Positions 35,508-47,806 of a stretch of 64,000 nucleotides of DNA are shown in pieces (the first letter of the stretch is position 1; every line of letters starts with the position of its first letter). The DNA comes from Adiantum capillus-veneris. Lineage: Eukaryota > Streptophyta > Polypodiopsida > Polypodiales > Pteridaceae. A program made the translations under genes and the position numbers. The stretch covers positions 141,336,858-141,400,857 of the forward strand of contig CM043949.1 in the NCBI GenBank assembly GCA_014529385.2. Direction: 5' to 3'. The notes under the pieces were generated by a model, which ran no database searches, had not been told where the DNA came from, and worked only from the letters and a program-made list of their open reading frames with translations.

Positions 35508-36740
35508 ATGCTGAAAGCAACGCACCTTATCAATCATGGACGATGGCTGAAGGAATTCTCTAATTGGAGGACAGAAGAGGAGGAGACTAAGGAGACACTA
35601 GCCGCCTTCATTGAAGTACTACTGCCAGGCTGTAGTGTCGTCAGTATTCAAGAGGTAATCTCTCCATCTTGTGTTGCTTGTTCTAACCACAAATTGAGAG
35701 CATTAGGTGGGAGGCCTATGAAGTGCTATCATTGCTGTCAACCAAAACACACTGTCAATGAGTGCCAGCAACGAAGGCAACGAAATCGTCTACATCGACA
35801 TCCACCGCGAGGAAGTTGTCCATATCAAAGGAGGAAAGAAAACGGTAAGGCCTCTCTTTCCTAAGGAAACTGCAATCAAAGGTATAACCTCTACTCCAAA
35901 ATGGGCTAAAGGGGTTGCTCAAGCCAAAGGTAAGGAAAGGCTAAGCTAGTCTGGAAACACATGACCCCAAAGGAAGAAGCATCTAGCCAAGCGAGTGCTT
36001 CAAGTTCAGAAAGTCGGGTCGTACCCAGTTTGCCAAAGAGAAGGTCATCCGAGGCTAAGCGGCGGAAGGTCGCCTACCAATTCGCACGACGCATGCGAGT
36101 ACTACCAGTCCATTTTGACAATCCTGAAGTAGAAGTGGTAAGAAGGTTCCCATGCCCTAAGGAAGAGTGGTTCAGCTACTGCTCTCGCTGTTTTGGAAGA
36201 TGGGTAGAGGTCTTCCTCCTCTCCCCGTACAGCTCATCCTGAAGAAGCTCTCCACCACGAGTGAAACCCAGTGGGCTGGAGACGAATTACAGCTGAATGG
36301 AGTGGAATTCATGCAACACACCGACTACAATAATTATCTATAGTTGCTCCTAGCCAAAAGGCTGGGAGTAGTCAGACGCGTCGCCATCACCCCGTACTTG
36401 CTGAGCGACGAAGGAAAGGTAGAGCCTATGAAAGGTGACGACCTCCTGTGGATCTGCCGACTCATCGACACCGGCACTGTAAGAGTATAAGTAAGTGCTC
36501 CACCCTCTGTGCATGATGGAAAACGGGCCAACAGTGTTTCCGTTTAGATTTCTGCAACATATGCATGCGAATATTTATGTAGATAGGAAAATCTTCTACC
36601 AAAAAAAGATTGTGTATTTGTTTGGCGCTGCGGTGCTAGGAGAAATCCTTAGCTCCGCAAACCCTATCATTCTCCCCATATTGGATTACCACCACTCCTT
36701 CAATGTTTCCATCTTTATCCTGTTTTAATATATCCGCCCA
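35508..36740 (+). pseudogene. Element C leader region with a CCHC knuckle before gag
   Basis: Between the 5' LTR and the recognisable gag lie broken plus-strand frames. The first (35508-35864) has an acidic helix and a canonical knuckle CYHCCQPKHTVNEC (about 35720-35763). A shifted frame follows (35758-35949, VHIKGGKKTVRPLF), then 35961-36242, rich in Ser/Arg/Lys with FSYCSRC. From 36250 to 36740 I see no clear coding. It may be an extra 5' ORF or the remains of a different gag. Confidence 0.45.
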
Positions 36741-36799
36741 ACCCTGTAAAAAGCCGCTATGAGCCGCTACTGTCATTAATATAAATTAAAAACAAAGGT

Positions 36800-37954
36800 T
36801 TGAAGGACCGTTTCATTGTTGGCCTGTGGTCACCACTTAAGGAGAAGGTGAAGGGAAGGTTTCCTACAACATATGAGTCGGCAGTAGAAGTAGATCGCCT
36901 TAAAGACAAGAAGCTGCGCATGCAAGCAAGAGTCAACGAGTCAGAGGAATCAAGCTTAGTCCGACTAACCCCAGTGACTGCAACAGCTGTTCATAGAGCC
37001 CAACCACAAGAGGCATCAGAAGAGCAGCAAGACCTGCTGAGTCGCATCACTATCCAACTCGAGAGTTTATCCGTGCATTTGGTGCAGCAAGGGCATGCAC
37101 CTGTCAGAAATCCAGAACAAGGAAGAGGACAAAGAAGGCAAAACCAAGAGTACCACTGCTATAATTACGGGGAAGACGGCCATGGTATGTACTACTGCCC
37201 ACATCCAAGAAGGCAAAATTTCAATAGAGGAGGGAGACAGAATCAGATCTCTCTGCCAAGGGCAAGACCACCACCACTCAAGAAACCAGGGCCGATTCTA
37301 CCGGTCCAAATCCTTCGACCACCTGTACAACAACCACCACCACCACCTCTTATTTCACCACTACCCTCACCACTTGTTGTAAACCAAGCGATGAGTGTTA
37401 TTAGCTTGGAAGCTAAAGGGAAGGCAAAGGTAGAAGAACCAGTTCGAGAGAAGCACAAAGGGAAAGCAAAAGTAGAAGAAGTGGATGCCATGGGAGTGAA
37501 GCGTGCCAGGCACGAAGAAGCCTCTCAAAAAGAAGAGAAAATGAAAGGAAAAGGCGAGCCTAGCAAGCAGGCATCTAAGCCGCGACGGAAGATAAACATC
37601 GTGGATTTTTCACTAGGTGAGTATGCTAAACCATATGACTTAGTTCAGGATGTGTTGATGCAGGGCCCGAAGATAACTTGGCCCCAATTACTCCACCTTG
37701 CACCAAGGATGAGGAGGCAATGGACGAAGATGGTAAGTATAAGTAAATCAAGACCAAGGATAGCTGGGGCTATCTCTGGGAGGGATCTCGACGACATCCT
37801 ACCAACCATGGATGCCCACATCAAGGGGCAACAAATCTCAAACGTCTACATAGATGGCGGTGCGCAAATATGCGTCATGAGTGAAAAAATGATGCACCAT
37901 CTAGGCCTAGAGAGGAGTAAGGCCGGCACCTTGCCGAGCCAAAATGGCAAATAA
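36800..37954 (+). pseudogene. Element C gag and start of protease
   Basis: Open for 384 codons. The left end (FIVGLWSPLKEKVKGRFPTT) is the C-terminal helix of a gypsy capsid, then CYNYGEDGHGMYYC near residue 118, a knuckle with the second Cys replaced by Tyr. A Pro-rich and Lys/Glu-rich region follows, and near the end the protease turn VYIDGGAQICVMS (about 37845-37880). The frame breaks at 37954, but protease coding resumes with ILGRPWLMAMEAKQDW near 38058-38110. The upstream start is unclear because the capsid N-terminus is missing or broken. Confidence 0.75.
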
Positions 37955-38128
37955 TGTAAGAGTGAAATGCGTAGGCATTGTACGGTCAAAGTAAAGGCAT
38001 TCAATACAGAAGTGGAGGTAGACATCTTTGTTATGCCACACAAAGGGGAGGGCTACCCTATCATTCTTGGGAGACCCTGGCTCATGGCTATGGAAGCTAA
38101 GCAAGACTGGAGTATCGGAATGATTTAG

Positions 38129-39161
38129 ATGAAGGACGCTAAAGGGAAGTCCATATTCTACGACATTAGGACTAGGAAGCAATGCAACATGATCTTGGAG
38201 GCTTCAGAAGATGAGTCCACCAATGACTATTCGTCCACCTCAGGAGAAGAGACAACAACAACTGAAGAGAGTGACAATAGCATCGAAGTGATGGGGGTCA
38301 TCCTTAAAGACCCAAAAATATTGACACAATCTAAATCAACCCCAACAAACTGAGAGGAACCATTAGGTACGCAATCCTTAGAGGATACAAGTAATTTACA
38401 TTGGATGCTCTCCAATGAGTTAACCGATAAAGAGAGGAAGGAATATGTCTCCATGCTAGGTAACTTCACTACATTGTTCATTGATGGTTATGATAAGATC
38501 ACAGGAATCACAGTAGTACAACACTGCATAAAACTCAAGGAAGGAAGTAAATATGTAGTGCAAAAGCTCAGAAGACGTGGGGTAATCCAACAGGAGGCAC
38601 TACTCAAAGAAGTGAGGAATTTGCTACAGGCAGGTTTCATCTACCCCGTCGAAGACTCAGAATGGGTCTCTCCAGTAGTAGTTACACCAAAGAAGAATGG
38701 CAAGTGGAGAGTCTGTGTGGACTATAAACCTCTCAATGTAGCCACAAGAGGGATCACTTTCCCCTCCCATTCCAAGATGAAATTCTCAATGAAGTGGCAG
38801 GTCATGAGCGCTACACAGTATGTGATGGCTACTCAGGATACTTTTAGATTAGCATTGTGGAAGAAGACCAGAAAAAGACAACTTTCATAACACTTGGGGA
38901 TGCTTTGCTTACAGAGTGATGCCTGTTAGCCTCACCAACGCTCCGGCCACATTCCAGCGATATGTAACTTTTGTCTTCCAACCATACTTTGGAACGTCAA
39001 TATGGGTCTTCATAGATGATTTTTGCATCTATAGTTCACGCTCCCTCCATTTGAGCAAAGTCTATGATGGCCTGACCAAGCTGCAAACCTTGGGTGGCCA
39101 GCTCAACATGGATAAGTGTCACAAGTTGGTGAAAGCAAAGTCACTCTCCTTGGCCATGTAA
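38129..39161 (+). pseudogene. Element C reverse transcriptase
   Basis: Plus strand with two frame changes. Motifs: FIYPVEDSEWVSPVVVTPKKNGKWRVCVDYKPLN split over 38630-38740, MPVSLTNAPATFQRY (38918-38962) and the catalytic FIDDFCIYSS (about 39010-39040), where gypsy elements usually have YxDD. The stretch between 38750 and 38890 is degraded. It is followed by LGHVISAKGIEADPSK in another frame (from 39143). Confidence 0.82.
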
Positions 39162-40183
39162 TTTCAGCAAAAGGGATTGAGGCTGACCCTAGCAAGATCC
39201 AAGCTCTGGTATCTTTGTCATCACCCACCACAACTAAGCAGTTGGTTTCTTTCCTTCAGAAGGTAAGATACTTAAGCAAGTTCATCCATTTACTATCTCA
39301 AGTGGTTCTCCCTCTACAACAAGTCACCCAGAGGGATGTCTTCTCATGGAGTGAAGAAAATGAGCAACAATTTACCGAGGTGAAGCAAATCCTAGCCACG
39401 CTTTCCACCATTTCACCCCCCATATGGGACAAGCCATTTTATGTGAGCCCCAGTGTAGGAAGTGATACACTTGGAGCCGTACTAATGCAAAAGGACCCCC
39501 AAACTTCTTTCATGCATCCTATTTACTTCTCTAGTCGTGTCATGACCCCATCAAAAAAGGGATTCACCGCAGTAGGACACATGGTGCTCGCATTAATGTT
39601 TGCTACCACAAAGTTCCGCTCTTATCTACTGCCTAGAGCCTTTGTAATTATGACAATGGAGGAGCTTTTTTTGTATGTAATGCGACACATGGATGTCTCA
39701 TCTAGGATCTCTAAATGGCTGGTTAGATTACAAGAGTTTGACTACACCATGCAAGTAGAAAACTCCACCAGGGCTAGTTTAGCGGGTATTCTTACTCATC
39801 ACCACTATGAGAAGAATCTGAAGGTCAACACGGAAGCAAAAGAAGAGACACCAATGGTAGAAAGTCCTAAGCTAGAAAGAGCTCACTCTCTTTTCTTTGA
39901 CGGAGCATACAAGAGAACAGTGGACCGGTCTGCAGCTGGCATAGTCATTTTCAATGAGCAACAGGAAAGGGTATTATCCATCGGGCAGCTATTACTCTCC
40001 CACTCCAACAACGAAGCAGAGTATGAAGCTTTAATTCTTGGGTTAGAACAATGTATTTTGCAAGGGATTCAACACCTAAATGTGTTTGGTGATGCTTTGC
40101 TTTTGATAAAGCAGATAAATGGCACTTGGGTTTGTAAAAATCAAGTTTTACTTGGTCAACTACGCAAGTTAAGGATCTTTTAA
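39116..40183 (+). CDS. Element C connection and two RNase H domains (fragment)
   Basis: 355 open codons. The first RNase H is in the usual gypsy place but poor (SVGSDTLGAVLMQK, KFRSYLL, about 39440-39640). A second, different RNase H follows at about 39890-40140: LFFDGAYKRTVDRSAAGIVIF, SNNEAEYEALILGL, NVFGDALLLIKQINGTW. The D...E...D pattern and NEAEYEAL match the additional RNase H of Tat-clade elements. It ends in a stop at 40183, with the domain's end continuing in another frame. This is part of a broken polyprotein, not a separate gene. Confidence 0.8.
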   Translation: MSQVGESKVTLLGHVISAKGIEADPSKIQALVSLSSPTTTKQLVSFLQKVRYLSKFIHLLSQVVLPLQQVTQRDVFSWSEENEQQFTEVKQILATLSTISPPIWDKPFYVSPSVGSDTLGAVLMQKDPQTSFMHPIYFSSRVMTPSKKGFTAVGHMVLALMFATTKFRSYLLPRAFVIMTMEELFLYVMRHMDVSSRISKWLVRLQEFDYTMQVENSTRASLAGILTHHHYEKNLKVNTEAKEETPMVESPKLERAHSLFFDGAYKRTVDRSAAGIVIFNEQQERVLSIGQLLLSHSNNEAEYEALILGLEQCILQGIQHLNVFGDALLLIKQINGTWVCKNQVLLGQLRKLRIF

Positions 40184-40320
40184 GAAAGTTTGAAGCAGTG
40201 CAATTATTTCATGTCCCCAGGACAGAAAATTAGGAAGCAGATGCTCTAGCCAAGGAAAGAATACAAGACTTTCCCATAGGGACGATCAAACTAAAACTAC
40301 CCCTCTTCCAAGGTAGTGAT

Positions 40321-41646
40321 GTGATGCCTGATATTATCAGCTTTCTAGATACAAGAGAATGTCCGGAAGGGTACACTAGGGGCCAAAAACAGTGGCTGGT
40401 AAGGAAGGCTACAAGATACCGCCTTGTAAACGACCACTTGTATTGTAAGGGCAAGGATCAGATTCTAAGGCGAGTACCAACCTCTAGTGAGATCACAGAG
40501 GTAATTTCAAGTTGCCATGATGGTGTTTGCGGCGGTCATTTTGCTTTAGATATCACCAGTAGGAAGATTCTACAGGCAGGACACTCTTGGCCTAGTCTAA
40601 ACAGAGATGTACATCATTGGTGTAAAACATGCAAAGCCTATCAAGTGGCCAGTGATCGCACACTAACCTATGAGCCACAGACTCCTATCATCTCATATGG
40701 TCCATTTGAGAAATGGGGAATAGATGCAATCAGTCCTCTACCAAGGGCCCAATTAGGTAAACTATACATTCTAGTTGGTGTAGACTAATGATGGGCGAAA
40801 GCAGCAGCCACCACCCGCATTACAGCCCAAGAGGTAGCAAAGTTCATATTTGAGCACATCTGTTGCCATTTTGGCACTCCTCTAGAGATAATATCAGATA
40901 GGGGATCAGGTTTCAGAGGCGATCTGGTGGGAGAACTGATGAAAAATTTAGGCGTTACACGCCGACATTCCACACCATACTATCCACAGTGTAATGGCCT
41001 AGTAGAAAAGGTGAACGGAATGATATGCAAAATCATCACAAAGCAGGTGAACAACCACACAGGTGACTGGGATTAACATCTCATGGCCGCTCTATGGGCG
41101 TACGAACGACGTTCCAAACATCATTAGGTTTACCCCGTTCCATTTAGTTTACAGAAAGGAGGCAATTCTGCCCATTAGGTACAGATAGCCAGCTTACGAG
41201 TCATGGCTAGCCAATTACAGCGCCCAATTTGAAATCTCCGCAACCACATCCTGGATCTGGAAAGGCTCCAACTAGATAGGGAAGATGCAATCAATCACTA
41301 TGCAGTGCAGGCAGAGCGACGCTGGCTCACCTTCAATCAAGGGCTTAAGGAAAAGGGCTTGGACAAAGGCATGTTAGTTTTGAGATATGACAACAGATTT
41401 GACACCAAGAAGAAGAAGAAATTTCAACCCCAATGGGAAGGACCATTCATTGTCAAAAGGCAATATGATAACGGCAGCTATAAGCTAATGGAAGCAGATG
41501 GGAGAATTCACAAGACTAGAGTCAATAGATGGAGGCTAAAAAGGTATTTCCCTAGGTTTGATCCAGAGTTCATGCTAAATATTCCACAAGAGGGAGAACC
41601 CTCCAACTCCGTGACTAAAGAATCAGAGGTAGGGCTAGAAGCATGA
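40321..41646 (+). pseudogene. Element C integrase
   Basis: Zinc region (CHDGVCGGHFALDI, then WCKTCKAYQ, 40515-40650), core GIDAISPLP (about 40720), a stop at 40786, then IISDRGSGF (about 40890), CNGLVEKVNG (about 40993), a stop near 41075 and a frame change. The C-terminal domain (41305-41646) reads KGMLVLRYDNRFDTKKKKKFQPQWEG then GPFIVKR, the GPFIVK fold of gypsy integrases, and ends in TGA at 41644. D, D and E are all present but the frame is broken. Confidence 0.82.
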
Positions 41647-41660
41647 ATGTCTCTAGCTAG

Positions 41661-41673
41661 ACGGGAGGGCTAA
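41661..41673 (+). other. Polypurine tract of element C
   Basis: ACGGGAGGGCTAA directly before the TG of the 3' LTR at 41674. Confidence 0.7.
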
Positions 41674-41964
41674 TGACGGCAGGTTTTTGAAACCGTGACC
41701 GCAAGAACCAAACCCCAATAAGGGGAGAGCATATTACCAAGAGAAAAAAAGTTTCTTTAACATTCACCACCCCTAGGCTTAACCACTGGTGGGGTGCCAC
41801 CAATTTTGCCACATCTCTCCTACTGCTCGGCTCTGCCAACACACTCTCTCTCACTTACTCTACTGCTGCATCACCGGGCCCAGTGGGCGCATAAAATGAG
41901 ATACCACTGTCACACCCCCTCTGGCGGGCTGCCAGTTTTGTAAATATTCTCTCTCTCTCTTTCA

Positions 41965-42003
<39 letters not shown>

Positions 42004-42219
42004 CTCGTCCATATTCCAGCCCTAGCGGGACGCCATACTATACCCCTCCCTCTTCCCTCTCGTCCACACCCCCTCGGTTCCACTCTCCTCCCTATTTCCC
42101 CCCCCTGTTTTCTTCCCACCGGTGGACCACTGCCCTATCCTTCCCCCCTATCTTATCCTCCCTTAGTTAGCTCTCACTCTCTCCCTTTGAGTGAGCGGCC
42201 CCGTAGGCATAGAAGAGAA

Positions 42220-42286
<67 letters not shown>

Positions 42287-42391
42287 ACTCAATTCACTCC
42301 CCTCCACATAACCTCTTCCCCTATCTTTCCTCCCCTCACTCACACACTCTCTCTCTCTCTCTTCCCCACGGTGGGAACCTGCCACAACATA

Positions 42392-42455
<64 letters not shown>

Positions 42456-42819
42456 AAACCACTATACCCCCCCTTCCCACTCCGTTGACCACGCTCACAC
42501 CCCCCCTTCTTGCCTTCTGTCGACTACGGGCCACCCAAGCATTGCGCTCCCTCATACTCCCTTTCGCGCTCTCTCTGCCACAGCGCGAAGGCGCAGGTCC
42601 CACTCCCTCTCTCTCTCTCTCTCTTATCCACCCTCACCTCTACCCGGCATCGCGCTCCCTAAACCCGCCCTCTCTCACTCCCTTGCCCTGTGTCGAGCAG
42701 CCCATGCAGGTGCAGTGAAACTGTATTCTCTCTCTCCGTCTCTCTCTCTCTCTCTCTCTCTCTCTGTGAGTCGGCCCGAATGCGCAGTAGGGTAAAACCG
42801 AAACTCTCTATCTCTATCA

Positions 42820-42857
<38 letters not shown>

Positions 42858-43088
42858 ATACAACACACACACCCTCCCTTCCCCCACACAATGCCCGATC
42901 TCTCTCGCCCCCCATTCTCGTCCTCACGTTCCTTGCAGTAGGCGACCAACCGAGAAAAAAAGAAAAAAGAAAAAATGTATATATATACAAATAAACCCCC
43001 TCATTCCCATGCACGCTAATACACACTCACATAACCCCACATACATACACCCATACACACACGCCTACCCACACTCACCCATACATAC

Positions 43089-43280
43089 TGAAGGAGTATG
43101 AACGGACTTGCGACGCGAGAGAGAGTGCGAGAAGAAGAGCACGACGATATGGTGAACTCGCTCTACTATAATGTGTAGAGCATAGTGAGTTCTTATTAGG
43201 TTTTAACAAAAGAATATGTGTACATACCTGGCGGCCCGCCCACTTACCTGGGTGACCACATTGGGCTTTATACCCCAACA
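43089..43280 (-). repeat. 3' LTR of element D
   Basis: 192 bp; plus-strand reading TGAAGGAGTATGAACGG to ATACCCCAACA. The adjoining ACCTCCCACTT (43281-43291) is the polypurine tract on the minus strand. Confidence 0.93.
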
Positions 43281-43369
43281 ACCTCCCACTTAAAGTCCAA
43301 TGTGGTACTTTAAGCGTGAGAGAAGCTACTATACAAGCTAATATACAAGAGATGTAGAGAAGTGATGTA

Positions 43370-45313
43370 CTACCCTACACCTAAGTGCTTGCGAAAATGC
43401 GCAAAGCTCTCTGAGGGAAGTCCTTTTGTAAGTAGATCAGCAGGATTTTCTGTGGTGTGAACTTTGACAAGCTGAAGTTGCTTATCCTCGAGCATTTCCC
43501 TGGTGAAATGATACTTCACATCCACATGCTTTGTATTTGAGTGATAAGCTGGATTGCGAGCCAATTGTATAGCACTTTGACTATCACAATATAACACAGG
43601 CATCTCTTCTTTGATTCCCAAATCTGTTACTAGTCAATTAAGCCAAATTGATTCTTTGCATGCCTCTGATGTTGCAACATATTCAGCCTCTGTAGTAGAC
43701 TGAGTAACACAATCTTGTAATCTAGAACGCCATGATACTGCTCCACCAGCCAATGCAAAGACATACCCTGACGTAGACCTTCGGTTGTCTAAGTCACCTG
43801 CATAATCTGAGTCTGTAAAACCCTTTACACTTAGCTCCTGACTCCCATAGCATATGCGCATACTCTTTGTAGCTTTCAGGTATCTCAATATTCCTTTCAC
43901 TGCCTCCCAATGTTTCTTGCCTAGGTTTGACATGTATCGACTTACTACTCCCACTGCAAATGCAATGTTTGGGCGAGTAGCAATCATTGCAAGAAAGCAT
44001 CTCAATGTAGTCATCTTGACCACTGGAGAGAAGACTTCATCAAATTCAATGCCTTGTTCTTGCTTAAAGCCCTTGGAAACAAACCTTGCTTTGTACTTTG
44101 GCTGACTATCATGAGCGGTGATCTTATACCTGTAAACCCATTTACAAGGTAGAGCCTTTTTGCCCTGTGGTAATTTAACTAGCTTCCATGTCTGGTTTTT
44201 ATGCAGAGCTGTCATCTCTGACTGCATGGCCAATTCCCAATTCCCGGAGTCCTTCATTTGCACTGCTTCCTTGTAACATGAAGGTTCATTGCAATCAGTC
44301 AACATGACATAGTTCATAGATGGAACAAACCTATTAGGAGGTCGCGTGATACGTCCAGATCTATGCAAAATAGGTGGCTCAGGCTCAGCCACAACCTGTG
44401 GTTCCACTCTATCCTGTCCTTGCTCCTCTTGAGCCCTGACATTTTGTCTTGCACGTGCAGGTCCATCTTCTTGGAAGACAACTCTTCTAATCTCCTCAAC
44501 CCTCTCTGGTTTAGAATGATATTTGGCTTCATTAAAGTGAACATCATTGCTGCAGATAACCTTTCTGGATTCGGGATCCCAAAGTCTATACCCCATCTCA
44601 CCAGAATTACCATAGCCTAGAAAGATGCACTTTCTACTCTTTGGCTCAAGTTTGTTCCTAAATTCCTTTGGAACATGAGTATATGCCTCACAGCCAAAGA
44701 CTCTAAGATGCTTGTATGAGGGCATTTTGCCTAACCATACCATCTCTGCCACTGAATCCTTCTGCAAAACCTTGCTAGGAGATCTATTGATAAGATGAAC
44801 AGTTGTTGATACAGCTTCAACCCAAAACCCATTTGGCAGTTGTGCATTAGACAACATACTTATGACCTTCTCTTGTATGGTCCTATTCATCCTCTCAGCA
44901 ACACCATTTTGAGGAGAATTGTAAGGAGCAGTAAGTTCACGTTTTATACCTTTTGACTCACAAAAGTCCTGAAAGGCCTTTGAAACATACTCTCCACCAT
45001 TGTCAGTGCGTAAGCATTTAAGCTTCTTGCCACTCTGATTCTCCACAAGTGTCACAAACATTTTGAAAACACTAAACGCTTCATCCTTGTGCTTGAGAAA
45101 GTAAACCCATACTTTCCTCGAGTAATCATCTATAAATGTCATAAAGTAAGAAGCTCCCCCTAGAGATAGGTTAGGCATAGGTCCACACAAATCACTATGA
45201 ACAAGTGGCAACTGTGTATCTCTTCTACTGCTTCTATGCTTATGTGGCTGCTGTGTTTCCTTACCATACAGACAATGTTCACAGAATTCAAAAATCATTA
45301 AATGACAAGCCAC
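43370..45313 (-). pseudogene. Element D integrase, shortened reverse transcriptase and RNase H
   Basis: Minus strand, one frame from 45313 to 43634 and then 43621-43370 after a stop. The integrase part has CEHCLYGK, HSDLCGP, CLRTDNGGEYVS and NGVAERMNRT. The reverse transcriptase starts normally (WKLVKLPQGKKALPCKWVYRYK, KARFVSKGFKQEQ, SPVVKMTTLR). It then jumps from CFLAMIA straight to TRPNIAFAVGVVSRYM (near 43980), so the segment with the DAFLNG and YVDD motifs, roughly 230 residues in relatives, is absent without a frame break. RNase H keeps FTDSDYAGD, TTEAEYVA and YCDSQSAIQLA. It cannot make an active polymerase and would depend on another element. Confidence 0.88.
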
Positions 45314-45481
45314 GCAAATAACCAGAACGAGACAAGATTTCCATTCCCTTCTTGGACATATGTCCTAACCGCTATGCCACAAAGAAACGTTCGGCTGCTC
45401 GGTTTACATTGATTACATTTTTAGAGACATTTGATACATAAATCATGTAAAGTCCTCCAGACTTTACTCCATGTGCTACTG

Positions 45482-45830
45482 TCATAGAACCCTTGGATAT
45501 CTTCCACATGTTCTGTCCAAAGTAGGTGACGTAGCCAGTATCATCAAGTAACCTGTGCTGATCAAGCTCTTTGTAATTGCGGGAACATGTCTCACATTCT
45601 TCAACGTGAAAGAAGAGCCATTCTGAAACTTCAATTGAACATCTCCAACACCTAAGATCTCACATGTCTGCCCATTGCCTAGCCGAACATGATCTTTAGT
45701 GGTCACATAAGAGGTAAACCACCCTTTTTTGGAGACACATGAAGTGATGCCCCTGAGTCTATAATCCAGTCACTTAGTGCATTTCCATCAGATGCTGTAA
45801 GAAGAGCTGAGTCCATTGTATTTTTCAAGA
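45482..45830 (-). pseudogene. Element D protease region
   Basis: The minus strand carries WIIDSGASLHVS (about 45770-45735), the copia protease active site, followed after a frame change by DHVRLGNGQTCEILGVGDVQL and KNVRHVPAITKSLISTG (45690-45530), the conserved protease-integrase linker. At least two frame breaks separate it from gag and integrase. Confidence 0.8.
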
Positions 45831-45954
45831 AGTAGATTCTCCTGCACTAGACTGTCATCCTCTGCAACAATGTTTGTCACATTTATTTCTTGAATCTTCA
45901 CTGAGGACTTGTTCTTCTCACCTTGGTCTTCTGCTTTCTCTTTGGCCTTTTTCT

Positions 45955-46722
45955 TCATTCCAGTCTCTGCAGTCTCTTTTCTGTGACCCTTCTTGCCACA
46001 ATGGTAGCATTCGATGTCAACTCATCGCCTTTAGCTCTGCGGGACTTGCTACAATACTGATCACGCTTTCCACTGTGTAACTTTTCTTTGGTCCGTTCCC
46101 TGACAACTATGAGTAGTGCCTTTTCCGTTTGTCCATTGTCTTCTGTTGTTTTCTTTCTTCCAGTAAGCCCAAGACTGCCTTCTACACTTGCTATGGTCAA
46201 ACCATATGGAGGTGCAGAATTACTCAAAACTATGCGAAAAGTGTCCCAACTTTCCGGCAATGTGATCAACAGGAACATAGCTCTAACAGGTTCATCAAAC
46301 TTGACACCTTGAGCTGAGAACTGACTGTAGATGGTGTTGAATTCATTCAGATGATTGGACATAGGTGTCCCTTCTTTCATCTTCAAGTCAACAAGCTTCT
46401 TAAGCCACTATACCTGTGAAGCTGCACTTTGCTTCTCATAAAGATCACTCAGCTTTGTCCATGCTTCATAATCCGACATCTTGTCTGCTACATTGAAGTA
46501 AACGCTTTCTTCCAAAGTCAGCATAATGGTAGAAAGTGCCAATTCATCCATTTCGCTCCATTCATCTTCGTCCATATCTTCTGGTTTTATCCCCTTGAGC
46601 TTTATAGGTTTTATCTGCTTCTTTTGTACCAACACGTGCCAAATCTGCTTCTTCCACAATGGGAAATTGGTTCCATCCAGCTTCTTGATATTGTAAAGAG
46701 CAGTGTCCTGTGATCCAGCCAT
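45955..46722 (-). pseudogene. Element D gag
   Basis: ATG at 46722 (MAGSQDTALYNIKKLDG), then FPLWKKQIWHVLVQKK, MSDYEAWTKLSDLYE and LPESWDTFRIVLSNS, the standard copia gag layout. One TAG at 46408-46410 lies in an otherwise continuous frame, where CAG would read QV-Q-WLKKL. After 45985 a CYHCGKKGHRKE knuckle follows in another frame without an obvious final Cys. Confidence 0.85.
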
Positions 46723-47806
46723 AGCTACACTTCACAGTAGTTTACTTTCCTGGGAAAAATTCGGCAGAGTTTCCCCTGTAAACTGACCTCTGAACCAATA
46801 TCAACCTGTCAGATGAACCAAGAAAGCTTCAGATTCTGCAGAAATTTTGGCAGAGTCTCCTTTGTAAAATGGCTCTGGTGTACTCAAAAAACAGCTCAAA
46901 AAACCACTGTCTCTCTAACACTGTAAGCTGTGGGTTAAACTGTGGGTAAACCTGTCCTGCACCTGTACTGTCTCTCACTATCCTGTAAGCATAGACTGCG
47001 ACAATGCCTCAACGGCAGTAAAGCAAAGATGCAATCCCAACTGTCTAACTCACACTCAATACATCCTAGCTGCCTATCTAAGGGTGCTCGAGGGATCGCT
47101 CCAAGACCTGTATCACCGAAAGGATCTCAACATTCGAGAATCCCCCAGCTCAATAAAAGCTCACTCGACCCTCAACAAAGGCTGCAGTAAATCTGACAGT
47201 ACATAGACTTCCCACAAAGTAATACATCCACAACTTTCCCACTGTATGCTGTAACCGTTGCAGCGGTTGTTTGCTGCGTGACTCACAACCAGCAAACCCT
47301 CAACAGACATACATCATCTCTGACAATACATCCCATGTGGAAGTACCTACAATGTCAGGATGAAATCTGGAATATCAAGCAGCAAACACAAGCTACCTGA
47401 TGAACTAGTGGATGTCGCCTACAGTCTGTGTGTAGGTGCGTCCGTGTCGTATGTGACACGCCTCCAAGAACTGTGAGCCGTCCTTCGTTGTGTAGACATC
47501 CACAAATCAGCACTCTGGAAGTGCAGATATCCTCAGCACCTACAGTCGTAAATCGAAACCCCAAATTTGCAGAGTCAGATTTGCACCCGCCGAGACCACG
47601 TAGTCGAAAATGGCCTGCGCAGAACTTTGTCGAAGCCGAACGATGGCCGAGATGAACTTAGAATGAAATTTTGAAAACACCAAGCCCTTCGGGCTTACCC
47701 ATAGGATTTGGGGCCGTGTCTTCGCCTATCGAATCTCACTCCAATCTGAGCAGGTGACTCTGGCTACCTACAAATGCTACCCCGAGCCCTGAACTCTGAT
47801 ACGAGT

